This document shows positions 9,306 to 17,788 of a stretch of DNA of 64,000 nucleotides, piece after piece. Under the pieces are notes generated by a model. It made no database searches. It worked only from the letters and a program-made list of their open reading frames with translations, and was not told where the DNA came from. This DNA comes from Anaerocolumna sp047777345 (GTDB taxonomy: Bacteria; Bacillota; Clostridia; Lachnospirales; Lachnospiraceae). Every line of letters begins with the position of its first letter. Position 1 is the first letter of the stretch. The position numbers and the translations under genes were made by a program. The stretch covers positions 91,217 through 155,216 of the forward strand of contig JBKEEJ010000007.1 in assembly GCA_047777345.1 (NCBI GenBank), read 5' to 3'.

Positions 9306-10349
9306 ATGAAGGCATTATTTTTAGCAGGCGGACTTGGAACTCGTTTAAGACCAATTACGGATGACTTGCCAAAGCCAATGGTACCGATAATGGGCAAGCC
9401 TCTGCTTGAAAGAAATATTGAAAACTTAAAAAAGCACGGAATTGATGAAATCGTATTAAGCACATGCTATAAACCACATAAAATTAAAAAGTACTTTGAA
9501 GATGGCAGAAAGCTGGGAGTGAAAATCAGCTATATTACGGAGGACATGCCTTTGGGTACCGCAGGTGCGATAAAAAACGCAGAAGAATTTTTTGATGATA
9601 CGTTTCTCGTGTTTAATGCAGATATATTAAGTGATATCAATATTTCTGACATGATTCGCTTTCATAAGGAAAAGAAAGCCCTGGCAACCATTGCGGTTAC
9701 CGAGGTTGACAATCCTTCTGCTTATGGAGTTATTGAAAAGGATGAAAACGGCTTTATTACAGCCTTTAAGGAAAAACCAAAACCTCATGAAAGTGATTCT
9801 AATTTAATCAATGCGGGTGTATACATATTTGAACCTCAGCTTTTAGATGAAATTCCTTCCGGCAGGGCAGTTTCCATAGAAAGAGAAACCTATCCTCTGC
9901 TGCTTCAAAAAGGATATAAAATGGCAGTTTATAACCGTTGTTCCTACTGGCTTGACTTAGGTACGCCCCAAAAGTATCTTAGGGCACATAAGGATATCCT
10001 TAACGGAATTGCCCAGTTCGGCGAACATGATTTTAGCAAAGAGACCCAGTATATCAGCAAGACAGCTAAGATAAATTCCAATGTAAAAATTATGGGGCAT
10101 GTATATATCGGTGAAAATGTGGAAATTGATTCCGATGCTGTCATAGGGCCCAACACCGTATTGTGCGATAATTCTTCCGTCGGTATGGGCGCTAAGGTGG
10201 AAGAAAGCGTAGTATGGGATAACGTACACGTTGGCAGTGGTTCAGAGGTTATAAACTCAGTGGTAATGTCCAATTGCAGGGTTAACAAAAACTATCAGAT
10301 AGCCAACAGCATTTTGACCGAAAATTTTAGTCATCCAATGGCAGTATAA
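9306..10349 (+). CDS. Nucleotidyltransferase (mannose-1-phosphate guanylyltransferase-like) with hexapeptide-repeat tail
   Basis: 347 residues. The N-terminal NTP-transferase domain begins with LAGGLGTRLRPITDDLPKP, the signature loop of sugar-1-phosphate nucleotidyltransferases, followed by VFNADIL (metal-binding Asp) and INAGVYIFEP. Residues ~250-345 form a left-handed beta-helix of hexapeptide repeats (VKIMGHVYIGENVEIDSDAV). This layout is typical of GDP-mannose pyrophosphorylases of the GMPPB type and of some glucose-1-phosphate transferases, so the nucleotide and the sugar are uncertain. It would make the donor for the adjacent GT4 enzyme. GAGGAGG precedes the ATG, 47 nt after the GH130 gene. 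Confidence 0.85.
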   Translation: MKALFLAGGLGTRLRPITDDLPKPMVPIMGKPLLERNIENLKKHGIDEIVLSTCYKPHKIKKYFEDGRKLGVKISYITEDMPLGTAGAIKNAEEFFDDTFLVFNADILSDINISDMIRFHKEKKALATIAVTEVDNPSAYGVIEKDENGFITAFKEKPKPHESDSNLINAGVYIFEPQLLDEIPSGRAVSIERETYPLLLQKGYKMAVYNRCSYWLDLGTPQKYLRAHKDILNGIAQFGEHDFSKETQYISKTAKINSNVKIMGHVYIGENVEIDSDAVIGPNTVLCDNSSVGMGAKVEESVVWDNVHVGSGSEVINSVVMSNCRVNKNYQIANSILTENFSHPMAV

Positions 10350-10386
10350 AAATTACATATTGTATAAATTCAAAGGAGGTAATGGT

Positions 10387-11562
10387 ATGGTTACAAACAG
10401 AACACGAAATGTTGCTTTCCTAAGTACTTATCCGCCAAGGGAATGTGGTCTTGCAACCTTTACCGAAGATCTTGTAAGGGAGCTTGATAAAGTGGGACTT
10501 ATCAGCAACCCCAAGATTGTAGCGGTGAGCAATGACCATTATGAGTATAGTGACAGAGTAATTATGGAGCTTAATCAGTTCGACAGGGATAGTTACATAA
10601 AGACAGCAGATGCCATTAACCATTCCAATATCGAACTTCTTGTCATAGAGCATGAATATGGTATATTTGGCGGCGAGTCAGGCGAATACATACTTGACCT
10701 GGTAAATAATCTGCAAATACCGTTTATTGTCACCCTTCATACGGTTCTTCCGAATCCAACCAATAAACAAAGAGAAATACTTAAGTTACTTGGTGAAAAA
10801 TGTGCCAAAGTTGTTACTATGGCAAAAAATACAAGACCTGTCCTTGAGAAAGTTTACAATATAGATTCTTCAAAAATCGAAGTAATACATCACGGAGTAC
10901 CTTACCGAATTCTGGAACCAAGAGAGAAATTAAAAGAAAAGCACGGACTTTCCGGAAGAAGTATTGTAAGTACGTTTGGACTTTTAAGCCCTGGTAAGGG
11001 ACTGGAATATGGAATTGAAGCCATTGCGGAAGTGGCAAAGGAACACAAAGACATTTTGTATCTGATTTTAGGTCAGACACATCCTTGCGTAAAGAAAAAA
11101 TCAGGGGAAGTATACAGAGAAAAACTGATGAATATGGTAGACAGCCTTGGTATCAAGGACCATGTACAGTTTGTCAATAAATATCTGACAAAGGACGAAA
11201 TCATTTACTATCTTCAGTTATCGGATATTTATATGACGCCTTATCTTGGAAAAGATCAGGCAGTCAGCGGTACTTTGGCTTACGCAGTAGGATACGGAAG
11301 AGTAATCGTATCTACTCCGTATAGCTATGCAGTGGAAATGCTTTCGGATGGCAGAGGACTTTTGGCAGAATTCCGTGATGCCCATTCGCTGGCAAAACAT
11401 ATTAATTACGTATTAGAAAATCCGGAAGCGAAAAAAGAAATGGAAAGAAAAACTTTAAGCGTTGGCCGGACTATGATGTGGGGAAATGTGGCAAATCAGT
11501 ATGCGGAACTCTTTATCGATACTCTTGAAGAACAGAAATTAGCAGACAGCATGGTGGTTTAA
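10387..11562 (+). CDS. GT4-family glycosyltransferase
   Basis: About 391 residues. AAAGGAGGTAATGGT immediately precedes the ATG at 10387, which is preferred over an upstream in-frame ATG at 10360 that lacks a ribosome site. N-terminal NVAFLSTYPPRECGLATFTEDLV is a Rossmann start. IEVIHHGVP, STFGLLSPGKGLEYGIEA and DIYMTPYLGKDQAVSGTLAYAVG are the GT-B donor-binding landmarks of GT4. The protein has no membrane segment, so it acts in the cytoplasm. The stop overlaps the start of the next gene by one base, so the two are translationally coupled and probably work together. The acceptor is unknown. Confidence 0.88.
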   Translation: MVTNRTRNVAFLSTYPPRECGLATFTEDLVRELDKVGLISNPKIVAVSNDHYEYSDRVIMELNQFDRDSYIKTADAINHSNIELLVIEHEYGIFGGESGEYILDLVNNLQIPFIVTLHTVLPNPTNKQREILKLLGEKCAKVVTMAKNTRPVLEKVYNIDSSKIEVIHHGVPYRILEPREKLKEKHGLSGRSIVSTFGLLSPGKGLEYGIEAIAEVAKEHKDILYLILGQTHPCVKKKSGEVYREKLMNMVDSLGIKDHVQFVNKYLTKDEIIYYLQLSDIYMTPYLGKDQAVSGTLAYAVGYGRVIVSTPYSYAVEMLSDGRGLLAEFRDAHSLAKHINYVLENPEAKKEMERKTLSVGRTMMWGNVANQYAELFIDTLEEQKLADSMVV

Positions 11563-12596
11563 TGGAAAGTTTTAAGGACAACGGCACATTCAAGGATGAC
11601 TACATTTTCCTGCTAACAGATGATACCGGCATGCTGCAGCACTCAAAATGTTCTCTTCCGGACCCGAGATACGGGTATACTACAGACGACAATGCCAGAG
11701 CTCTAATTATGGCTCTGTTATTATATGAAAGATATAAAGAGAAAAAATATCTTGACCTGGTTTATCGGTATGCATCTTTTCTGGTAAATGCTCAGAATAA
11801 AAAGGGCACATTTAAAAACTTTATGAGTTATGACAGAAAATGGCTTGAAGATGAAGGCTCAGAAGATTGTTTTGGCAGGTGTATATGGGCGTTAGGATTT
11901 GCCCTTTCCAATCCATATACACCTCAGGGTGTAAAAAATGGTCTTTCCCATATATTGAAAAATGCTTTAAAACATATAGAGTCACTTCATGCGTTAAGGG
12001 CAAAGGCATATACCGTTATTGGCCTTGCCCGTCTGGAAGGTGATGAGGAAAGAAGGCTTCTTTTAAAAGCTGCTCAATCACTTTGCCATCAGTATGAAGT
12101 ACAGAAAGATGGAGACTGGAAATGGTTTGAGAATATTGTGACTTACTGTAACAGTATTTTCCCGTGGTCCCTGTTTTTGGCTTACCAGGTTACCGGAGAA
12201 AAGAAATTCCTTGATATTGCCGGAGAAAGCCTTGAATTTCTTGAACAAATAACCTTAAAAAATGGATATTTTAAGCCGATAGGATGTAAGGGATGGTATC
12301 CCAAAAATGAATCGCCGGCTGAATATGACGAGCAAACGGTGGAAGCATGCGAAGCAGTTTTAACGTATCTGGAAGCATATAAAATAACAGGAAAGCAGGA
12401 TTACTTAGAAAAGGCGAAAAGCTGCCATGCCTGGTACAAGGGTGCAAACTCCAAAGGAATCAGTCTTATTGACAGTGAAACAGGCGGATGTTATGATGGC
12501 CTGACCATAAACGGGGTAAATCATAATATGGGAGCAGAAAGTCTTGTTTCCTATGTAATCTCCTCTCTGAAAATATTGGAAGCCGAAACCAATTAA
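11562..12596 (+). CDS. Conserved (alpha/alpha)6-type protein linked to GT4/GH130 enzymes
   Basis: 344 residues, mostly helical, with repeated helix-turn-helix units typical of an (alpha/alpha)6 barrel: DPRYGYTTDDNARALIMALL, GTFKNFMSYDRKWLEDEGSED, CFGRCIWALGFAL, SWFN-like WFENIVTYCNSIFPWSLFLAY and YDEQTVEACEAVLTYLEAY. Conserved acidic residues (DDNARA, EGSEDC, EQTVEA) line where a sugar site would be. I recognise it as the partner that commonly follows GT4 and GH130-type genes in many bacteria, sometimes fused to the GT4, but I know of no assigned activity. It may be a glycosidase, epimerase-like fold or polymer-length factor; none can be chosen from sequence. Its ATG overlaps the GT4 stop. 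Confidence 0.7.
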   Translation: MESFKDNGTFKDDYIFLLTDDTGMLQHSKCSLPDPRYGYTTDDNARALIMALLLYERYKEKKYLDLVYRYASFLVNAQNKKGTFKNFMSYDRKWLEDEGSEDCFGRCIWALGFALSNPYTPQGVKNGLSHILKNALKHIESLHALRAKAYTVIGLARLEGDEERRLLLKAAQSLCHQYEVQKDGDWKWFENIVTYCNSIFPWSLFLAYQVTGEKKFLDIAGESLEFLEQITLKNGYFKPIGCKGWYPKNESPAEYDEQTVEACEAVLTYLEAYKITGKQDYLEKAKSCHAWYKGANSKGISLIDSETGGCYDGLTINGVNHNMGAESLVSYVISSLKILEAETN

Positions 12597-12606
12597 AAAG
12601 GTAACG

Positions 12607-12637
12607 ATAGTAAAACTATTCTATAGTTTACTATTTT
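12607..12637 (+). terminator. Intercistronic hairpin before the L25 gene
   Basis: ATAGTAAAACTAT pairs with ATAGTTTACTAT around a short loop, followed by TTTT. The AT-only stem is weak, so it probably lowers rather than stops transcription into the L25 gene. Confidence 0.5.
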
Positions 12638-12669
12638 ATAAAATCTTATAAAAATTGGAGGAATTTATT

Positions 12670-13257
12670 ATGACTGTTTTATTGAATGCTACGGAACGAA
12701 AGGAACATGCAAAAAAAGTAAGGCGTTTTGGTTATATTCCTGGCAATATCTATGGCCCTGGAGTAGGCAAAAACCTGAATATTCAGATCGATAAAAAGGA
12801 AGTTAACAAATTGCTGCAAAGCCATGCTCTTGGGGCAAAGACAAGGGTAAAAATCAATGAACGGGAAGTACCCTGTGTAATCAAAGACGTACAATATGCG
12901 CCTTTGGTCAACGGACCAATTCATATTGAATTTTATGCTTCCTCCGAAGATAAGGTGGTAAAGGTTAAGGTACCGTTAATCTTTAAAGGAAAAGAACTGA
13001 TAACAAAAAGCAATCTTGTTTTGAACATTCTTGAGGAAGAAGTGGAAGTTCAGGGTTTATTAAAAGATTTGCCGGAATTTATTGAGATAGACGTATCTTC
13101 CATGAGAAATGCCGGTACCATTAAAATGAAAGACATTCCGCTGCCTGAGGGTATTAAGTTACTGTCCAAAAAAGATGAGACAGTGGCTATAGCGGAGAAA
13201 GCTAATGAGTTTAAGCAAGATGAGGAAGAAGCTAACGAGACAGAAGGAGATAACTAA
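12670..13257 (+). CDS. rplY: 50S ribosomal protein L25 / general stress protein Ctc
   Basis: 195 residues. The TL5/CTC type has an N-terminal 5S-rRNA-binding beta-barrel (residues ~1-90; RRFGYIPGNIYGPG, ALGAKTRVKINE, VIKDVQYAPLVNGPIHIEFY), a second beta domain and an acidic tail. TTGGAGGAATTT precedes the ATG at 12670. L25/Ctc binds 5S rRNA in the large subunit and is a stress-induced protein in Bacillus. Here it is last in an operon with glycan enzymes behind a CIRCE-like site, not in a pth operon as in many Firmicutes. The placement supports a stress role for the whole operon. Confidence 0.92.
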   Translation: MTVLLNATERKEHAKKVRRFGYIPGNIYGPGVGKNLNIQIDKKEVNKLLQSHALGAKTRVKINEREVPCVIKDVQYAPLVNGPIHIEFYASSEDKVVKVKVPLIFKGKELITKSNLVLNILEEEVEVQGLLKDLPEFIEIDVSSMRNAGTIKMKDIPLPEGIKLLSKKDETVAIAEKANEFKQDEEEANETEGDN

Positions 13258-13325
13258 TTTCATAAAAAAATTCTTCGTTAACATAAATAATATTATTATC
13301 TGTGTTGACCTGGAATAGCAAACAT

Positions 13326-13374
13326 AAAAGGATATCCGTGATACAACGAAATATCAGGGATGTCCTTTTATGTT
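13326..13374 (+). terminator. Terminator of the GH130-L25 operon
   Basis: AAAAGGATATCCGTGAT pairs with ATCAGGGATGTCCTTTT around a short loop, followed by a T-rich stretch. It closes the operon before the convergent gene. Confidence 0.8.
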
Positions 13375-13420
13375 TTGTTATGTAGATGCCGGGCTTACAA
13401 ATTGATATTTCAAGGAAAAT

Positions 13421-13831
13421 TTAACCGGTATCCGTATCAAATAAATAGCCAAATTCATCATAGATTCGTTTCCATTCTTCTTTCGTTATTCCGCCGCAGT
13501 CAAACTTTTCCTGTAAATTGTAAAGACATTGTCTTAAATACCTGGTATTCATCTTATCAGGGAATATATCTGTTTTATCAAGTATCAATTTGTCATTTTT
13601 CTTACTAAAATACCGGTTAAAGTTATTTAGATTCAGCTTATAATTTCTTTTCCTCATTTCATCAATTATCCTGTTGGAGTAACTGTACAGATGCTTTTTG
13701 GAATAATCATAAACAAAGTTAATAAGGATATGTTTGTTTTCTAATTTATAAATACTGTTTAGTTCCCGCCATTGACCTAACAATTGATTTTTGGGTAAGT
13801 AAGGAATTAAGTCGGTATGCCATAATCGCAT
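13421..13831 (-). CDS. TIGR02328 / pyrimidine-dimer-glycosylase-like small protein
   Basis: 136 residues from the ATG at 13831, which has GAGGT 7 nt upstream; a further ATG at 13849 has no such site. The N-terminus MRLWHTDLIPYLPKNQLLGQWRE is the hallmark of the TIGR02328 family, which is related to the T4 endonuclease V (Pyr_excise) fold; family members carry a conserved H-x-L-x-P-x-L-P-x2-Q-L-L-G-Q segment. The function in Firmicutes is not established; DNA repair is a possibility from fold only. The gene stands alone and converges on the L25 operon. Confidence 0.65.
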   Translation of the reverse strand: MRLWHTDLIPYLPKNQLLGQWRELNSIYKLENKHILINFVYDYSKKHLYSYSNRIIDEMRKRNYKLNLNNFNRYFSKKNDKLILDKTDIFPDKMNTRYLRQCLYNLQEKFDCGGITKEEWKRIYDEFGYLFDTDTG

Positions 13832-14119
13832 AGTAAGTACCTCTTTCATACGAAAAGTCTTTATACGATTAATTATGAAACGTATTCCAGATGTTTATTC
13901 CGGTAAACAATTGTGAAAAAATCAAAAGAACCGCGGAGGCTGAGAATGTTATGTTTGAGCAAATTGTTTCAGGGTGATATCTTTGTACCTTTGTCGTTTT
14001 GCAATAATTACTTAATATATATTTAAATATAGTTAAAGGAATATTAATTGCCATTAAGTAAATTAATGGTACAATATCTTTGTTGTTTACATGGAAGAAA
14101 AAGACAGTGGAGGGAAAAC

Positions 14120-15685
14120 ATGAAGAAAAAAATTTTAAAAGTACTATTACTTATTAGCCTCTTATGTTTAGTAGGTATCTATCCGAAACATTTGCCAGGA
14201 AATCATACGGCTGTTGCAGAAGAGGCTAAAAATATTAAGTCAGAATCTGACAAGAATGTTGTTAAAATGAATGATTCAATCCAGCAGACAGTAAAAAGCT
14301 GGGCCACGGCTTTTTGCAACCGTGATGGCGAGACCTTGTATAAATTATTTGACCCGGATAAGAAAAATGAGTTTTTTCAGCTGAAATATGTAAATAGTTC
14401 AAAAGATGATCCTGAAATTTCTTTTGGAGTGTCCAGTCCATGGCCATGGGAGAATGATTATCAAATCAATATTAAAGATAATACTGCCATAATTACTTAT
14501 TATGCCATGGTTTCAGATCCACATGTTTACACATGGATAGAAAAGCTGAATCTGGTTCGAAGAGATGGTCTATATTATGTATCTTCCGAAAAACTTAAGA
14601 CCTATGATTCCATTACCACTAAGAAAGAGTTGGAAGAATCAATAGGAGACTTTAACTCTTATAATAATAAATTGAATTATATAAATTCTGGTTTAGCTTA
14701 TAACTTAAATCAAAATGCTCTAAATAATACCATAGGAGCCTATGATGCGCTATTTTCAGCAAAAACAGCAGCTCCCTATCTTTTAAATCTGTCTGGGGGT
14801 AAGTGTTGTGTTAAGAAAAAATACATAACCTGTACCATTGTACAATATTCCTTCGCTGACGGAGACAGTGTTGATATTCAAATGATTCAGCCTTTTGGTA
14901 AGAAAGGCATCTGGCTTGTTGAGAAAATAAATACGAACAAATCTGAAAAAAAATATGATGATATCAAAAAAATTGAATCATGGTATCAAAAATTAAATAT
15001 TAAAAAATTGAACAGGATAAAAAAAGTGGCAAATGCCGATGAAGTACTTTACGGGAAAAAAGGTTCCACTTTATTATTAGCGTCAATACCCAAAGAAAAA
15101 GTGTATTTATACGGATATGCCGGAGGCAGTGGAGTAATTCTTCGGGTAAATAATAAGTACCAGCTTTTTCGCTGGACATATACAACACCAAGAGCTGGCA
15201 TGCCGAATATAAGTTATGGTGATTTTGATCAGGACGGGAAAAAGGAAGTGGCTGTTGCCGTATATACCGGTACAGGAACAGGTGTCAGTGTGTATCAGCT
15301 GTATATAGCTGAAATTCAAAAAGATGGAACAATAAGCGCCATGGAATTTACCCCATATCAGTATATAAGGCAGTTAATGGAAAAAGTTACGGCTGTTTAT
15401 AGTCAGGCGGATAGCTCATTACAGTTTTACATAGATGGGAAAAAAGCAGGAAACGCTATAAATCTCTCTTCATGGGAAAAAGACGGATATCAATATTCAG
15501 GAATTGCAATCGGGGAACAAGTCTCATTTGACATATCCCAAAATAAGATTACTCTAAATTTTATTCCAGGATGCTGCTTAGAAAATGTAGGTCAACCACA
15601 GTATGATTGTATGCCGGCCTTTTCAGCAAATGTTGTATATAAAGATGGTGTTTTCTCATTGAATAATATACATCTTAATGAATAA
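14120..15685 (+). CDS. Secreted protein of unknown function with an FG-GAP-like calcium motif
   Basis: 521 residues from the ATG at 14120 (TGGAGGG upstream). Residues 1-~35 form a signal peptide (KKKILKVLLLISLLCLVGIY) with cleavage likely near AVAEEA. An early segment (DSIQQTVKSWATAFCNRDGETLYKLF) resembles the NTF2-like folds of secreted Gram-positive proteins. Around residue 370, YGDFDQDGKKEVAVAVYTGTG is an FG-GAP/EF-hand-type DxDxDG calcium loop, suggesting a partial beta-propeller. No catalytic motif is visible. It is a single gene with its own terminator. I cannot assign a function; a cell-surface sensing or binding role is possible. Confidence 0.7.
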   Translation: MKKKILKVLLLISLLCLVGIYPKHLPGNHTAVAEEAKNIKSESDKNVVKMNDSIQQTVKSWATAFCNRDGETLYKLFDPDKKNEFFQLKYVNSSKDDPEISFGVSSPWPWENDYQINIKDNTAIITYYAMVSDPHVYTWIEKLNLVRRDGLYYVSSEKLKTYDSITTKKELEESIGDFNSYNNKLNYINSGLAYNLNQNALNNTIGAYDALFSAKTAAPYLLNLSGGKCCVKKKYITCTIVQYSFADGDSVDIQMIQPFGKKGIWLVEKINTNKSEKKYDDIKKIESWYQKLNIKKLNRIKKVANADEVLYGKKGSTLLLASIPKEKVYLYGYAGGSGVILRVNNKYQLFRWTYTTPRAGMPNISYGDFDQDGKKEVAVAVYTGTGTGVSVYQLYIAEIQKDGTISAMEFTPYQYIRQLMEKVTAVYSQADSSLQFYIDGKKAGNAINLSSWEKDGYQYSGIAIGEQVSFDISQNKITLNFIPGCCLENVGQPQYDCMPAFSANVVYKDGVFSLNNIHLNE

Positions 15686-15736
15686 ACCTGTTATTGATGT
15701 ATTTTGAAATACAGAATGCAACAATAATTTAGGTAA

Positions 15737-15774
15737 GATAAGTTCAGAATTAAATCTGAACTTATCATTTTTTT
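15737..15774 (+). terminator. Strong terminator after the secreted protein
   Basis: A perfect 12-bp stem GATAAGTTCAGA/TCTGAACTTATC, 6-nt loop and seven Ts. The rest of the gap to 16017 is AT-rich and shows no gene. Confidence 0.92.
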
Positions 15775-16015
15775 AGCTGATTTTTCCAGGATGGTTAACT
15801 TGTTTTTCCATAAACGATTTAAAAGCATAGTTATAAATGAGTTAAATTATTTTACAAATAACAGGAAAAACTGTCATAATTAATAATAAAATTAGTTATA
15901 CAGCCATATGAATGAATTATTCTTTTTGCTCTTGTGGCAAGTATGACTTTATTACCATTTCTTTATAGAAATTTTAAAAATCATGAATGCAAATAAGAAT
16001 ATATTAAATTAATAA

Positions 16016-16046
16016 AGAAGGGGCACTTTACACCTGCCCCTTCGGA
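16016..16046 (-). terminator. Terminator of the sigma/CMD pair
   Basis: GAAGGGGCA pairs with TGCCCCTTC. Read on the minus strand it is followed by TTTATT and lies just after the stop of the 16063-16368 gene. Confidence 0.7.
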
Positions 16047-16062
16047 AATTTTTATAATCATT

Positions 16063-16368
16063 TTATTCTGCAAATTCTTTTAAATACTCTAGCGCGTCAC
16101 CGACCTGGATACCGATAATCGGCATAGGAAGGAGCATGGCGCTTTTAATTTCTTGCGTACTTGCGCCCAGTTGGATTGCTTGCTGAATATGAAAGGAAAG
16201 TCCCCCATACATTTTAGTTGCTACAAGCACGGAAATGTAAGCCAATTCATGGGTTTTTTTATCCAGTGCGCTTTTTTCTGCCATCTTTGAGATGGCTTCC
16301 ATAAATGCCGGGCCTACACCGTTTGTTTCTGTCATTAGCAACTCGAAACCTTTCGTAACCTTTTTCAT
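16063..16368 (-). CDS. Carboxymuconolactone decarboxylase/AhpD-like protein lacking the CxxC pair
   Basis: 101 residues, all helical, with the CMD pattern KTHELAYISVLVATKMYGGLSFHIQQAIQLGAS. In catalytic AhpD-like members the middle carries CxxC before the His; here the place reads KMYGGLSFH, so both cysteines are absent while the His is kept. A disulphide reductase role is therefore unlikely; it may be a non-redox CMD member or a binding protein. AAAGGATG precedes the ATG. It follows the ECF sigma gene by ~106 nt on the same strand. ECF41-type sigma factors are known to control CMD-like genes, so functional pairing is plausible. Confidence 0.8.
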   Translation of the reverse strand: MKKVTKGFELLMTETNGVGPAFMEAISKMAEKSALDKKTHELAYISVLVATKMYGGLSFHIQQAIQLGASTQEIKSAMLLPMPIIGIQVGDALEYLKEFAE

Positions 16369-16474
16369 AATTTCATCCTTTCTTCAATCAGATATTATAG
16401 TATGATTTAACTGTTACATAGATAAGGACAAAATAAAAATCCAAAAGTTACGTTTTAAAATAAAAATTCCATAT

Positions 16475-17242
16475 TTATTTATTTGATGCCAGTATTGTTA
16501 AAACTTTCTGATACCATTCTCTGGGCGGCTTTTGAGCCGGCATATGACGGTACAAATAAAGTACTCTTTTGCGGACATTTTCATCATAAACATATTTTTT
16601 TTGTTTATAATCCAGCCGATCAATCAATTTTTTCGCTTGTTTCTGCAAATTGGAGCGATTCATGGAAAACTCTATCCATGCTTTGCAGGAACAGGGATTC
16701 TTTTCATAAATAAGATTACAGTGATTTGCAAAGAAAGAATCTATGTTCATTCTTGCACGGTATAATAGTCCCTTTGCCGCTCCCTTTGATATATCCAAAA
16801 GGCCTGCCACGTAATCAATGGATAGTCCATACATATCTACCAGGGAAAATACGATACGCTGATGTAAAGTCAGCCTTCTTACCATAGCTAAAAAACAACC
16901 GTTTTGTAAGTTTCTTATTTCTTCCTCAACAATAACTTCCTCTTCTGGTTCCGGTGCCGTATCGTTTAACAGATTTCCATCAATTTCTAAGCCCTCCCAT
17001 TCGTTTGGCTCTGTCCAATATTTATTTGGGTCTTTTTTAGCCTTGTTAATAAACTGGTGAAAACATATGGTTCTTAGCCAGCTTGCCAAGGCATGTTCAT
17101 TTTCCAAAGTATCCAGTTTTTCCATGGCCTTTAAAAAGGTATCCTGGGTAAGATCGAGGGCATCGTCAGGGTGACAGGTTAATTTTAAAGCATAGTTATA
17201 AATATATTGATAATAATTTTGATAAATATCACCGATCTTCAT
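16475..17242 (-). CDS. ECF-type RNA polymerase sigma factor with C-terminal extension
   Basis: 255 residues. Region 2 is at the N-terminus (YQYIYNYALKLTCHPDDALDLTQDTFLKAMEKL; WLRTICFHQFINKAKK) and region 4 at ~125-175 (LTLHQRIVFSLVDMYGLSIDYVAGLLDISKGAAKGLLYRAR). A further ~80 residues follow, beginning CNLIYEKNPCSCKAWIEF, with three cysteines that could bind metal. Typical ECFs end after region 4, so the tail is unusual and could be a built-in control domain. No anti-sigma gene is adjacent; the next gene downstream is a CMD-like protein. GGGGAG precedes the ATG. The trigger is unknown. Confidence 0.88.
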   Translation of the reverse strand: MKIGDIYQNYYQYIYNYALKLTCHPDDALDLTQDTFLKAMEKLDTLENEHALASWLRTICFHQFINKAKKDPNKYWTEPNEWEGLEIDGNLLNDTAPEPEEEVIVEEEIRNLQNGCFLAMVRRLTLHQRIVFSLVDMYGLSIDYVAGLLDISKGAAKGLLYRARMNIDSFFANHCNLIYEKNPCSCKAWIEFSMNRSNLQKQAKKLIDRLDYKQKKYVYDENVRKRVLYLYRHMPAQKPPREWYQKVLTILASNK

Positions 17243-17562
17243 ATTTTATCTCCCCGAAAATAATTTATTGTGTATGGGCTGTACCAATTATTATGTATTC
17301 ATTAAGTTCATAATTAACAATATATTACAATGAAAACGCGGGAAAAGAGATTAATTTTTACTTGCTTTTTTACAAAAAATAGGATATGATACATTTACAA
17401 TTAATTGAGATTTCAGGAAATCATTTCAATGGGGATATGCTTACCAAATTAAAATTGGCACCCGAAAGTTCTAACGCACTTAAGACAAATGTTTAAGGCG
17501 GAAAGAATAAGGGGAAAGCATTCACGGAAATGTTTCCTTTTCGAAATTAGTCTTGACCCATG
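17243..17562. other. Non-coding gap upstream of the sigma gene
   Basis: AT-rich. GGAAAGCATT...AATGTTTCC (17511-17538) forms a modest hairpin followed by TTTTC. No open frame with a ribosome site is seen; it probably holds the minus-strand sigma promoter, which I cannot pinpoint. Confidence 0.4.
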
Positions 17563-17666
17563 TATATGCGGCAGGAACTAAGAAGATTGGGTTTATTCTG
17601 TAAATGCCTGTGTTTTTAAGGCTAACGCAAAACAGAAATATATTGCCATAATCTGCGCCGCATATA
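17563..17666. repeat. Imperfect 104-nt inverted repeat
   Basis: TATATGCGGC (17563-17572) pairs perfectly with GCCGCATATA (17657-17666), and inside it AGATT/AATCT and ATTCTGT/ACAGAA also pair. It lies in a gene-free stretch between the sigma gene and a small acidic protein gene. Either a structured RNA or the remains of a small palindromic element. Confidence 0.45.
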
Positions 17667-17746
17667 GCCGCCGAACTGGACGGACTATGCAGGCGCTTTT
17701 TTACTTTATAGGAAATTACTCCTTCCAGAGTAATCCAGAATTAATA

Positions 17747-17768
17747 ATGCCTGCATAAATGCAGGCAT
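17747..17768. terminator. Short palindrome after the 58-residue gene
   Basis: ATGCCTGCAT/ATGCAGGCAT, a perfect 10-bp stem downstream of the minus-strand stop at 17789. A T run is lacking, so termination is uncertain. Confidence 0.45.
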
Positions 17769-17788
17769 AGGAAATAGACGATGGCAGA

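Noticed and set aside
13421..13849. Toxin or mobile-element role for the small minus-strand gene
   Set aside because: The N-terminus matches the TIGR02328 family and no antitoxin or repeat is nearby.
17500..17700. Riboswitch in the gap upstream of the sigma gene
   Set aside because: I could not match any known riboswitch core; only generic hairpins are visible.
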